Of a stretch of DNA of 64,000 nt, positions 18,524 through 28,600 are shown one piece after another. The notes under the pieces were generated by a model, which saw only the letters and a program-made list of their open reading frames with translations, made no database searches and was not told the origin of the DNA. A program made the translations under genes and the position numbers. Where the stretch lies: assembly GCA_024707265.1 (NCBI GenBank), contig JANQAB010000002.1:764188-828187 (forward strand), read 5' to 3'. Position 1 is the stretch's first letter. Every line of letters starts with the position of its first letter. This stretch comes from Sporocytophaga sp. (GTDB lineage Bacteria > Bacteroidota > Bacteroidia > Cytophagales > Cytophagaceae).

Positions 18524-19258
18524 TCAGCTTTTAACTTTCTCCCCCCATTCCATATCTCCCGGTAATTCTAAAGAATTAAATTCAAGATGAAGTACTCTCC
18601 GGTGTTTTTGATTTGTCACTTTTGAAGAAGCATGTAATAAAAGCGGTTTCATAAAATGTATTCCACCGGCTTTAACTTCGCAGGGAAGTGCCATACTGTT
18701 CTGGGTGATGGTTGCTATCTGATCATCATTAAGTTTCTTTTGATGAGAACCGGGGATTATTTTTAAACCACCATTCCTTTCATCCGTGTCATCAAGATGG
18801 ATTCTAATAGTCAGCGTATTTTTAAGGATCTCTTCGGGTGGACAAACACTGATTACATTAGCTTTTTGAGTCCATCCGGTATAACCTTCTGTTTCTGTCT
18901 TTTTATTGACATTGATAGTGATATCCTGGTGCCAGGTAACATACCAGTTGGATTCAGGAGGTTTGTCAAAATAAATGGCTTTTGTTAAAAATAGATTATC
19001 TCCTTTACTGGCAAGGATTTTCTTTAAGTTTTTATTAAAGAGAAATGGTGTAAGCTCCGGAATTTCAATCAGAGCCTGTCTGATAGCATATACCTGTCTT
19101 TTTTTCTTTTGGAAGTGTTTTGCTAAAATACTCCTGAATAATAGTTTTAATTTTGTTGACTTCTTTTTTAGTATAAACATTTTGCAAGATAGCAGAACCT
19201 CTGCCTTCAGCTTTCTGCAGGGCTGTTTTGATGCCCGATGAAGTGAGGTCCGCATCAT
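18524..19258 (-). CDS. Phytanoyl-CoA dioxygenase (PhyH) family protein, N-terminus in another frame
   Basis: Fe(II)/2-oxoglutarate-dependent oxygenase of the PhyH family. The metal triad is visible as HQD (WHQDITINV) and a distal His (LLLHASSKV), followed by the 2OG-binding Arg (RRVLHLEF). The first ~45 in-frame residues are low-complexity Lys-rich and look wrong. The proper N-terminus (GSAILQNVYTKKEVNKIKTIIQEYF) lies in the WYL frame and joins at an A7 run (19099-19105), where six A would connect LPKEK to RQVYAIRQALIEIPEL. Corrected, the oxygenase is about 240 aa, the normal family size, but then has no separate in-frame ATG and would run on from the WYL gene. Substrate unknown. Confidence 0.75.
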   Translation of the reverse strand: MMRTSLHRASKQPCRKLKAEVLLSCKMFILKKKSTKLKLLFRSILAKHFQKKKRQVYAIRQALIEIPELTPFLFNKNLKKILASKGDNLFLTKAIYFDKPPESNWYVTWHQDITINVNKKTETEGYTGWTQKANVISVCPPEEILKNTLTIRIHLDDTDERNGGLKIIPGSHQKKLNDDQIATITQNSMALPCEVKAGGIHFMKPLLLHASSKVTNQKHRRVLHLEFNSLELPGDMEWGEKVKS

Positions 19259-20258
19259 ACAAGTCTACCGCATGCGCCAGTCTTTCTCTGATTCTTCTTT
19301 TTAGAGTCTCAGGCTTGATCACTCTGACTGCATCTCCAAATCCAAGTATCTCTTTTTCCAGTTCGAAGTTAAGCTGGACTTTTAACGAGATGACGATACC
19401 ATTGTCAGTGGTCTCAATGACTTGCTGTGAATGATGAAGCGGTTTGGTAATTACATAAGGGGCATTTGTCCGATCTACAAAAAGCATTACATTTTCGGGC
19501 TCACCATTAGGATTTACAGAAACACCGATTACGTCTTTGAAATAGTCCTTGATATCATCTTGTTTATATTTTATATAAGATACATTAGAAGGAGATAATC
19601 CTTCGATTCGGTCCAGAGCCAGATTTAACATAGGCTGTCCTCTTTTGGTGATGCCAAGAACAAACCATCTGTTGCGGTATTCCTTTAACAAATAAGGGTG
19701 AAATGCCAGGGTGTTTGCAGTTCTTGATTTGAAAGACTTATAGACAATATTCAATGGCGTTTCATTGATAATGGCCTGATACAAACTATCCAGATATTGA
19801 AGGCCTTTTAGATTTTCATTTTTTTCAAAATCAATGACTGAACTTTTATTGGTTTTGGAAGAATGTATTTTATCTTCCAATCGCTGTACCATCCCGCTCA
19901 ATTCCTGAAAATGACTAAAACCACTGAATTGCTTTAACAATTCTACCACTTCAGTGAGCTTATTCAAATCCTGTCCGGTTAAGGGAATATTAGTGATGGA
20001 GTAATCCGGATCTTCATAAGTATAATATTTTTTCTCCAAAACGATAATTGGGGCATTATAGCCCAGTTTATCGCTTCTCATCATCTGAATATCCATCTGA
20101 ATGGACCTTTTGCTAATTCCCTTGTCAATTCCCTCGTATTCATAAAGTGCTTCAGAACAAGCTTCGATCAGGTCATCCAGTGTCCATTTCCTGTATCTGT
20201 TTTGTAAGCAGTAGTCAATGGTTTTATAGCGTATCAGTGCGTTTCGGTTTACAGGCAT
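19065..20258 (-). CDS. WYL domain transcriptional regulator, runs into PhyH
   Basis: WYL-domain regulator: an N-terminal winged-helix part (residues 1-~80, with RYKTIDYCLQNRYRKWTLDDLIEAC and a KRSIQMDIQMMR recognition segment) and a WYL ligand-binding domain (~145-330, including IVYKSFKS, FHPYLLKEYRNRWFVLG, LALDRI). The regulator should end about residue 335 (RIRERLAHAVDLYD). The frame instead continues into residues that belong to the PhyH N-terminus and stops at 19065 after a frameshift. It lies divergent to rtcB, a neighbour it may regulate. WYL domains bind nucleotides or nucleic-acid ends. Confidence 0.8.
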   Translation of the reverse strand: MPVNRNALIRYKTIDYCLQNRYRKWTLDDLIEACSEALYEYEGIDKGISKRSIQMDIQMMRSDKLGYNAPIIVLEKKYYTYEDPDYSITNIPLTGQDLNKLTEVVELLKQFSGFSHFQELSGMVQRLEDKIHSSKTNKSSVIDFEKNENLKGLQYLDSLYQAIINETPLNIVYKSFKSRTANTLAFHPYLLKEYRNRWFVLGITKRGQPMLNLALDRIEGLSPSNVSYIKYKQDDIKDYFKDVIGVSVNPNGEPENVMLFVDRTNAPYVITKPLHHSQQVIETTDNGIVISLKVQLNFELEKEILGFGDAVRVIKPETLKRRIRERLAHAVDLYDADLTSSGIKTALQKAEGRGSAILQNVYTKKEVNKIKTIIQEYFSKTLPKEKKTGICYQTGSD

Positions 20259-20274
20259 TTCTTAAGTTGGATTA

Positions 20275-20426
20275 ACCTCTCCCTAAATCCCTCTCCTGAA
20301 GGAGAGGGACTTTGATGAGTTTTTATATATGTTTTGTTAAAAATATCATCTGTGTCAAAAGTCATTTCTCATTAGCGTAGACTGTTCCCTTCTCCTTCAG
20401 GAGAAGGGTTAGGGATGAGGTCTTTT
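20275..20426. repeat. REP-like inverted pair B
   Basis: The left palindrome has stem CCCTCTCCT/AGGAGAGGG (20289-20308) preceded by CCTCTCCCTAAAT. The right one has stem CCCTTCTCCT/AGGAGAAGGG (20387-20408) and continues GTTAGGGATGAGGTCTTTT. Both heads match pair A, and the order of the two stem types is reversed relative to it. The pairs bracket the DUF4139, PhyH and WYL genes. Confidence 0.8.
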
Positions 20427-20537
20427 GCTCCCCTTATGTTAAATTTAAAAAAAATATTTTACACCTGCGCAAAAATAATGCGTAGTGACCTTTCAATTTT
20501 GATTCAATAATTTAAATAACTGATATTTAAATCTTGA

Positions 20538-20566
20538 AACCCTCTCCGCAAAATGGCGGAGGGGTT
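20538..20566. repeat. Third palindrome upstream of rtcB
   Basis: AACCCTCTCCGC and GCGGAGGGGTT pair around AAAATG with one bulged base. It lies about 100 bases before the rtcB start. The 409-base gap 20259-20667 contains only these palindromes and AT-rich DNA, with no gene that I can see. Confidence 0.5.
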
Positions 20567-20667
20567 CTCGTAAGAGAAATTTTAACAAAAGAATTTCTGT
20601 TTTAAATAATTGGTTGTTAAATAGATGAACAGAATTTTTTAATCATAAAGAGATAAGGAATTTAATA

Positions 20668-22092
20668 ATGGAGAATAAAGTGAAAATAAACGGGAATCAG
20701 CTGATTGAATTGGGTTATCCGGTTGGTAAAGTAATCGGTATAGCGCTGGAGGTCATCCAAAAGGAGTACTCTTTAATGGAATCGGAAGAAGTGCTTGATA
20801 TCATGAAAAATGTATTGTCTTCTCCATCCGATTTTCTTAATGATTTAAAAACTTCTGTTATTGCTGAAGAATTGCTGAAGTCCATTAAAAAGAATGAAAT
20901 AATCGAACTTTTTCCTTCTCCTCAGCCATATAAAATCTATGGTAAGGAAGGAATAGAAGCAGGAGCTATCAAACAGATGGATACTGCCATGAGACTTCCT
21001 GTTTCCATTGCGGGTGCTTTAATGCCTGATGCACATCAGGGGTACGGACTACCAATAGGTGGAGTGCTTGCTACGAGAAATGCAGTAATACCTTATGGTG
21101 TAGGCGTAGATATCGGTTGTCGTATGTGTATGTCTATTTTTGATATTCCTGCGGGTTATGTCGAGACAGGAAAAGAAGATCTGATGAAGATGCTTGTTAA
21201 TAATACCATGTTTGGCAGAGCTACTTTTAAGAAGCCCAAAGATCATGAAATTATTTCAAGTCCTTTGTTTTCGGAAATTGAGATTCTGAGAGGTCTAAAG
21301 GATAGGGCTTATGCTCAGCTGGGATCTTCCGGTGGAGGAAACCACTTTGTCGAATTTGGTATAGTTGAAGTAGTAGATCCGAATAATGAGTGGAATATCG
21401 CTCCTGGGAAATATCTGTCCCTCTTGTCGCACTCTGGCTCAAGAGGAATGGGAGCTACTATTGCAAATTATTATACCAAGCTGGCGATGGAAACATGCAA
21501 GTTACCTCAGGAAGCTAAGCACCTTGCCTGGCTTGATCTTGATACCGAAGCAGGACAAGAATACTGGCTTGCCATGAATCTTGCAGGAGATTATGCATCA
21601 GCATGTCACCATCAGATCCATGAAAGAATGGCGATAGGCTTAAGAACCAATCCAATTGCTATGATTGAGAACCACCATAATTTTGCATGGAAAGAAAAGG
21701 ATGAAAACGGTTATGATGTAATTGTTCATAGAAAAGGCGCAACTCCTGCAGGCAAAGGTGTCTTGGGGATTATTCCGGGTTCTATGAGTGCCCCGGGTTA
21801 TGTGGTAAGAGGTAAAGGAGATGGCGCATCTGTTAACTCTGCTTCTCATGGTGCAGGTCGTGCAATGTCCAGAACGCAGGCTAAAAACACCCTTAAGCCA
21901 GAGGCTGTAAAGGAACAATTGCAAAAGGCAGGTGTTGAATTGATTGGCTCAGGCTTAGATGAAGCACCGATGGCTTATAAAGATATCAGAGTAGTGATGG
22001 ATGCTCAGAAGGATCTTGTCGAAGTTGTAGGAGTGTTCTTGCCGAAAATTGTGAGAATGTGTGGAGATGAGAAGTTTCAGGAGGTTGATTAA
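20668..22092 (+). CDS. rtcB: RtcB family RNA ligase
   Basis: GTP- and Mn2+-dependent RNA ligase family protein, 474 aa, which joins 2',3'-cyclic-phosphate (or 3'-phosphate) to 5'-OH RNA ends in repair or tRNA splicing. Family motifs are present in order: PDAHQGYGLPIGGVLAT, the metal-binding cysteine segment GVGVDIGCRM, GSSGGGNHFVEFG, LSHSGSRGMGATIA, ENHHNFAW and the GTP-binding region GSMSAPGYVVRG. No frameshift. The WYL regulator is divergent and the reverse transcriptase gene converges on it across a shared terminator. Many bacterial rtcB genes are switched on by damage-sensing regulators, and WYL could fill that role here (inference). Confidence 0.9.
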   Translation: MENKVKINGNQLIELGYPVGKVIGIALEVIQKEYSLMESEEVLDIMKNVLSSPSDFLNDLKTSVIAEELLKSIKKNEIIELFPSPQPYKIYGKEGIEAGAIKQMDTAMRLPVSIAGALMPDAHQGYGLPIGGVLATRNAVIPYGVGVDIGCRMCMSIFDIPAGYVETGKEDLMKMLVNNTMFGRATFKKPKDHEIISSPLFSEIEILRGLKDRAYAQLGSSGGGNHFVEFGIVEVVDPNNEWNIAPGKYLSLLSHSGSRGMGATIANYYTKLAMETCKLPQEAKHLAWLDLDTEAGQEYWLAMNLAGDYASACHHQIHERMAIGLRTNPIAMIENHHNFAWKEKDENGYDVIVHRKGATPAGKGVLGIIPGSMSAPGYVVRGKGDGASVNSASHGAGRAMSRTQAKNTLKPEAVKEQLQKAGVELIGSGLDEAPMAYKDIRVVMDAQKDLVEVVGVFLPKIVRMCGDEKFQEVD

Positions 22093-22120
22093 ATCGGGAT
22101 TTTGTTGATCAAGGACTCTT

Positions 22121-22165
22121 ATTAAAGAAAAAGGATCATAATAGCTATGATCCTTTTTCTTTAAT
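22121..22165. terminator. Perfect bidirectional terminator between rtcB and the reverse transcriptase gene
   Basis: A perfect 20-bp inverted repeat (arms 22121-22140 and 22146-22165) has a 5-base loop ATAGC. The arm bases run A-rich on one side and T-rich on the other, so it can stop transcripts from both the plus-strand rtcB and the minus-strand reverse transcriptase. Confidence 0.85.
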
Positions 22166-22183
22166 GTCTACATGATTTTAAGA

Positions 22184-23697
22184 TTACCAGAATTTCCACC
22201 AGGGCTTCTTCTTTATTGCTTCCGGGTTGATTTTGCTATCAGGAGCTTGCAAGGGCTTTGGTTTATGCTTAATTACATGTTTGTAACGATGCGTTTCAAG
22301 AATTTTTTTTACTCTTTCTTCCAATGGTTTCCCTTTCTCCGGGTTAACCATCTTTACGAAGTTGGCATATCCTTTTATCGAAGCAAGCAGGTTGTTGCTA
22401 TTGTTCCAGTGTTTTCCTTTTATTGTTCCTTCTTTTTCTATCTGATGCAACAGAGCCCTGAATTTATCCAATTCCTTTCTGCATACACTGGGTTTATCAT
22501 TTACTATAATCCCTGTTACTTCCTTTCTAGCGCCTTTCCGCTGCACACGAAGCTTATCAGGATTAATATTAAGCTTTTCGTCTTTGATTATTTTTTTAAC
22601 AAAACCTAAAAGAGTTGAAGTGTTAGATGTTGCTATTCCTGAAGCAGAGAAGGTAAGGTCGTCTGCATACCTTGTATAATTGAAATGCAGTTTATTAGCA
22701 ATACCTTTTAATCTCTTATCAAGTTTACGACATATAAGATTTGTGATCGCCGGGCTTGTAGGAGCGCCTTGTGGCAGAAATCTTTCACTGCCGGCGGCAT
22801 AGTATGTTTCTCCGTCCAGTTCCACCTGATCACAGTCTGGTTCAGTACAGATCAATGCAAATATTGTAGAAATCTGTTCTGAATAACCCAATGCAATAAA
22901 CAAACCTTTTACCCTTCTATAGTTGATAGAAGGGAAGAAATCTTTAAGATCTATATTCACAACTACCTCTGCTTTCACATGTGGCAGCGCATTGCTTAGG
23001 ATAGATCTCTTCTTTACAAAACCATGTGCAGATTCTGTTGCATCTATTTTATTAAGTATGTTTTCAAGTATCCAGTGCTGAGCTTTTTTAAGCCTTGGCA
23101 TAGGAGTGGAGATAAGTCGTTTGCCTCCCGTTTTCTTGGGAATATAAAACCTTCTGTAATGATTGATTTTACTAATAGTTCTATTGTAAGAAAGAAACTT
23201 TAGTTCGCCGATCGTTATCTTCATGGCAGCAGATAACTCCTCTGCTGTTTGGAGCACTGGTAGCTGGTATTTTAAAAGCTTGTTGTTATCGCTTGCCTGG
23301 TTATTCAGACCTTTAGAAACTTTTTTCTCCAAGATAAATGATGTTTTTATCTTTAAGTTCTTTCCATCTTGCAGCTTTGGCTTCCCTTTTTTGCTTTCTT
23401 AGAATTTTTGTTTTCTTCTCTTTTTTTTCTGGATTGCTCAAGCCTCGCTTTCCTTATTTGTTTAAGCGCTTCTTCTCTGTTTTGATATATCCGCTGTTGC
23501 TGAAGTAATTTATTCAGTTCTTTGATAAGGTCAGCCTCTTTGTGGATCAGCATTTCCGGAATTGCTGATGCTCCATCTTCACTTTTCCAGAAGCCCAGGC
23601 GCTGCATCTCTTCAAGTATAACAGCATTTCTGCCGCTTGCTTTAATGCGCTCGTACAACTGCTGTCTGGTTGGCTGAGAGTTTTCTGTGTTGGCCAT
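22184..23697 (-). CDS. Retron reverse transcriptase, Mx162-like, two frameshifts
   Basis: RNA-directed DNA polymerase that makes msDNA from the adjacent ncRNA. The C-terminal ~380 residues hold the RT fold: NIDLKDFFPSI, QGAPTSP (309-315), catalytic YADD (343-346) and the retron VTG motif (393-395). The N-terminal ~125 residues are a charged helical domain (RNAVILEEMQRLGFW, then Lys/Arg-rich coil) of the kind seen in myxobacterial Mx162. The pieces join at two A6 runs (23387-23392 and 23321-23326). With five A in each, KKAK continues through REAKAARWKELKDKNIIYLGE into KVSKGLNN and the protein is 503 aa. Start ATG at 23697 lies 13 bases after the ncRNA inverted repeat. QGAPTSP argues against a diversity-generating element. 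Confidence 0.88.
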
Positions 23698-23709
23698 AAG
23701 AGTATAAAA

Positions 23710-23936
23710 AATGGTAGTGTACAGGACATTCTTCGTCATTCTGAGGACCGGATTGGTCAACTCCAGCGAGACGTCACTATATGCTTATTTCAATTCCTGG
23801 AATTCTCACCGGAAATGAGCATATAGTGGCAGGATCGCACAGTTAAGAACGAGCCGGTGGCGCGTTAGTAAGCTGTGTACAAGGACTGTGATACACAGCC
23901 CGGATTGCAAGATTTTAATATCCTGCCACTACCATT
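23710..23936 (-). ncRNA. Retron msr-msd ncRNA with a1/a2 inverted repeat
   Basis: Read on the minus strand, the element begins with a1 (23936-23917, AATGGTAGTGGCAGGATATT) and ends with a2 (23730-23710). The arms pair over 10 bp, then a one-base bulge, then about 9 bp with one G-U. Inside, an msr-like hairpin has 8-bp arms GCUGUGUA/UACACAGC (23899-23892 and 23879-23872), and a long msd-like hairpin has 17-bp arms with one mismatch (23828-23812 and 23791-23775) and a nested GAATT/AATTC top. The order a1, short stem-loop, long hairpin, a2, then RT is the retron layout. The branching G and exact msDNA ends cannot be assigned by eye. Confidence 0.75.
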
Positions 23937-23971
23937 ACAAAGCTAAATTTTAAATTTATCTGTTACAAACT

Positions 23972-25619
23972 TTAATACAAATTTTGTTTCTTCCTGAATG
24001 CAATTCTCAATGCAAGCATATGCTCACATGGTCCCTGCATCAGCTTATTTTGATGAAAGAAATTACAACTACACTTCCCGCTTACAATTCTTTCATCACT
24101 ATCAATTACAAGTTCCGGGTTAAAAGCTTTATTGTCTTCTTTAACAGTTCCTGTCAACTTTTGCTTTCCTTCGGATACATCTGCTTTGAATTGGATGCTT
24201 CGGTTGTCAAAGAACCTATTGGCTTTTTCTTCTCTTGCATTAGAGAATCTTAATGATTCAAGGGTTAATGTTTCTCTTGAAAGCTCTCTTACCCGATAAC
24301 AATTATTGTTGAGATCATAAATAGCCTTTCCCTGCTGGGTGAACGCAGACAAGGCTCCAAGAACAAGCGATTTGTCTAGTTGAAGTCTTGAAGCCAGTAC
24401 TTCTGGCTTTTCTACCCACTTTTCTTTTAGTCCGATAAAAACCTTTTGCATGGTCATGGCATCAGCTTCTGCTCTTGGAGCAAGAAGATCAAAGTTGCCC
24501 AGGCGCGACCAGTCATTGGCCGTCCAGCCGGATAAGCCAAGTGTAAAATTCATATCCCCTAAGTCTGCTACATAAAAGGAGGGGAGCCCTGAACCTAAAA
24601 GAACGACCTTAAAAGAATTTGCTACTGGTATTAATCTTTCCAAAAGTAGCAACCTCCTTCTTCCCCAAACTTTTATTTCTTTTGGTTCATTACCAGTATA
24701 AACAGATCTGAGGCATTTGATTTCATAATTCCAAGGCTCAAATATTAATCTTATCGGTTCTCCGGGTTTCAGAATATATCTGATAGATCTCGGCCCTTCT
24801 TTTTCTTTATGTCTTTTAAGTATAAAGCAGATATTGTAAACATCCATTGGATGCAATTCGAAAGTAGTTGCCGGAATAGACATAGCAGAGCTAACCTGCA
24901 AAAAAACCTCTTACCCAGCTTGCCGGTACATCAATCTTCACTTCTTTATAGCTTTCTTCTTCTGTTGTCTGAACTTCAAATCCGGAAGGATCTATATTGA
25001 AATGTGTATCCTTATATTCTCTTATCTTCTGAAATTCATTATACAAGCCTGAAGAATAATCGATGTTCGTTGTGCCGCATTTAAATTCACTTAGTTTTTT
25101 AAATACATTATAGTTGCACCCGAGCTTGCCATAAGAAGATTCGTCCTGACTAAAACACTCAAAAAATAATTCATCCGGATGAACTGTTATAACCGGATCA
25201 TATACACTCATTAATTCCGGGCTGGTCCGGTACAAGTACTGGAAATATTTGTTTTGAGCTTTGTAAAAGGGCTCCATTACATTGTATTTTTCCCTTCTTA
25301 CTTTTTCTAGCTCTACCCTTATGCCTTTAAGTTTTTGCTCAGTATCTTCTGCTCCTCCTAAATATTGTGCAAGCCAGATATCTTCCTGCTCTTTTGCCCA
25401 AGTTTTATAGTCCGTTTTATCTTTAGGTTTAAAACGAAAATCAGAAACTACTATGTCATGAAGTGCAGATATGGCTTCTCTGAACGGAATATGTTTGTTA
25501 AGATACCCCGAGAAATAAGTAGGTTCACGATATATGTCAGGTGCGAAAGTCATGCTGGTGGAGCCTGATGTATTTTTAACCGTTGTGTCTCCTTTAAATT
25601 TATAATTGAATTCCATCAC
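23972..25619 (-). CDS. SWIM zinc-finger protein, one frameshift
   Basis: About 548 aa when rebuilt. The C-terminus holds a SWIM zinc finger, CxCx12CxH (Cys516, Cys518, Cys531, His533). The N-terminal ~240 residues (starting MMEFNYKFKGD) are in a second frame that joins at a run of seven T on the coding strand (plus-strand A7, 24900-24906). With six, WVRGF continues as LQVSSAMSIPATTFELHP rather than stopping. SWIM domains bind DNA or protein and recur in recombination-associated factors. It begins directly where the WGR gene stops (25619/25620), so the two are an operon. No catalytic motif is visible. Confidence 0.75.
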
Positions 25620-28600
25620 TTATTTCTTTACATATTCAGAATAGTCAACTACTTTAACAAGGTTATGCAATGAAGGATATTTTTTCCGGATATCTCTAAG
25701 TATTTCGATACATCCGGCTTTTTCTGAAATCGCCATAGATCCTGAAACTCTGTTTAGAATTTCAGATGCAGTTTGTGCCGCAGCTTCATTTTTCATAGCT
25801 TCATTTTTCAGAAAATCTAATGCACGTAATTTTGCCACCTTACCTTTATTTACTTGAGAGAGTAGGGTGATAAAATAAGATTTTAATTTTTCAAGTATCT
25901 CCGGTTTACCTCCGGCGTATGTTTCAAGGTAAGATGAAGTAAAAAGCTGTAATCTTGTATCAGGGTGCTGACTTAATTTTAGTAAATACTCTTCTCCGTC
26001 TGCACTCTTAAATGATTTTGTAATCATTTCCTTGCCAAAGTCCTGAACAACTTTTCTGGTGCTGTCGCAAAGGGCAATAAGGTTTTCAGCTGACCATTCT
26101 TCCTGGCTGAAAGCATTTCTGAAATAATCAAAAGCGAAATTCCTAGTGTCTTCCCAGTCCGAATCTACAATCCTTAATGCTTCTTCTTTATTTTCCTTTA
26201 TCTTGGGATGGTTGTTATTGTAGTAGTTCCATGCATACTTTCTTACTTCTTCATTTGGATTACCTGATATCTTCACTATTTCAGGAATCGATAAATCCTC
26301 TTCTCTGATTGTCATTTTCAGTAAAGCCGCTCCAAGTAACTGTGCAGATTTAAATTTTGAATGAAGGAGTAAAAGGGTCTGGTTTTTATTGATGTATGAC
26401 AAGCTGCCCCCAAGCTCGGTTGTTAAGAGGTTACGTAAATCCTGGTGCACCCCTTCATACGTTTCCTTCATCATAAATGCGGGAACAAACAAGTCGATAA
26501 GTTCATTCCCGAATTCAGGGTATGTCTTCGTAAGCTTTGCAATGATTGGTTTTACTGCATTTCGTACATCCGGAAGTGGGGATAAACAAAAGCTGATAAG
26601 GAGCTCTTTTTTGTCTATCAGAGAAGTTTCAGGAAATCTTCCTAACAGCTCAATACCTGCAGTTCTCGCTTTTTCATTTTCTGATTTTAAAAGAGCTTGA
26701 AGAAGGTCACTAGGAATAAGTTCAGGATTTAGTTTTTTATGTACTAGTATAGAACCCGCAATAGCATGTACTTCCGGTGAAGAATGCTGAAGCAGATCTT
26801 TGATGACATCTGTTCCTATAAAATCAAGCTGATTTCTGAATATATCCAGCATTGTTTGTCCTATATGTGAAATAAAGAACGTATCTTCCTCCGACCGAAC
26901 TTCAGTCCGGATAAGGGTAGCAAGTATTTTACCAATGACAATTTCAGCTTGTTGATCAGGAATGTTTGCTGATATCAGTAGGGATCTTACTTTGGTTTGA
27001 ATGGATGGATTCCTCAGGAAAATCAATTCGGTAATGAATTCTGAATCACTTATAAAAACCTGTTTCTGCTCTTCAATCCACTGCAAAGCCTGCAAACTGG
27101 CTTCTTCAAGTGGGCTTTGAAGCATACCAAGCAGTAATGGTGTGTCAGGATTAGCTGGATTATAAGCCTTCATAGCTAATTCCAGTCCCAGCTTTCTCGT
27201 TATTTCAAATGCTGCATTCAGAAAATCTACAATATTTTCTGTTGTAAGCTGATTAGCAAATTCGGGGTTTGCTTTAAATACCTTTAATGCAAACTCATGA
27301 ACCTGTAACGATCTTGAGCACGATAAGAGCTTTATAACTTCATTTTCCGCGGTCTCCCACAGTTCAGGAAAGGCTTCTTCTCTTTGTGATGGCGCTTCAT
27401 TGCCCGGAATATAAGGAGCTATACATTGCCATCCGATTGGGCCCAAAGAGTATCTTGGACTGTTTTGAAAGAGTATGAAATTAAACGCTCTGTATACGGC
27501 ATTAATTTCGAAATATGTTTTAGTCTCAGTTACATCGTGCCTTTTGGTTTGCTTGTTATATACATAAGTATAGGTGGAGCGATGATTAGAAGGTTTGCCG
27601 TCTTTGCTATCATCAAAAGCCAATAATACACCACAAGCTAATTCTTTATATGATGAGGATTTAACTTCACCAAGTCTTTTAATTGATCTTAGTACTCTTG
27701 CGGAAAGATACCTTTTGGTTTTACTGCTAAAAGCTCCTTTGTCACTGTATGGACCAGGAGCATGTTTATCTATATTTTTAGCTACGATTCCAAAGGTTTC
27801 ATAATCTTCCCACATTTCAGCCATTTTAAAGATATGTCTGATATGTTTAAAGTAGTTATAGCTAAGAGGAACATCATTGATTATCCGGGAAAATACCTTC
27901 TTTAATTCAATATTTTCATGGGAGAGTCTATAAAGGGCAGTAAGGAATTCATTGGAGATTGACTGGGTTTTAAAGAGCAACTCCTTTAGTTGAATCTCAA
28001 GCCCTGAATAATCTTCTGTGAGAAATAATTTCTTTATATGTTCTGGAAGTGTTGCAAGAATAGCCTCTCCGGCTGCTTTTCTATCAGCAGGATTTGATAT
28101 TCTGAATAAAGCTTCCGATAAAATATCCTTTAAATACTGAGGGTGGTCCTGTTTCTTTTGTAGGGACTTAAGAAAAGAAACGGCGCTCGAATTACCGCAT
28201 TTCCCGATAGTCCAGACCGCGGAATAAACGGATATATCATCAGACTCGTCTGCCAGTTTCTGAATGAAAGGAATTGATTCCTGAATATTAAGTTCGCCTG
28301 CTCTCCAGAATACCCTTGACAAGGGCCAGTTTTCAGGTTCATCTCCATCTACTGCATTCTTTAAAATTTTCAGAATGGCTTTTTTTCTGCGGTCATTGTC
28401 TTTTGAGTCTTTAACAGGTTTGTTGACAAGCCCCATTGGTTCACCTTCTGTGGAATATCCCTTGCTTCTTTTTTCATTTTCCAGCGCATCAAAAACTTTA
28501 TTCGCTTCTTGCAGGTCCACTGGAAATATAGTTTTGGTACCTTCTTTCAGCGTCGCACCTCTTCTTCCATATCTGAAATTAACCAGAAATCCGTCTCCGG

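Noticed and set aside
22184..23936. Diversity-generating retroelement
   Set aside because: The RT has QGAPTSP and VTG rather than the SQ-type active-site variant, and there is no template/variable repeat pair nearby.
23710..23936. Integron attC site or CRISPR array
   Set aside because: There is no integrase or set of spacer-separated repeats; the inverted pairs fit a retron ncRNA better.
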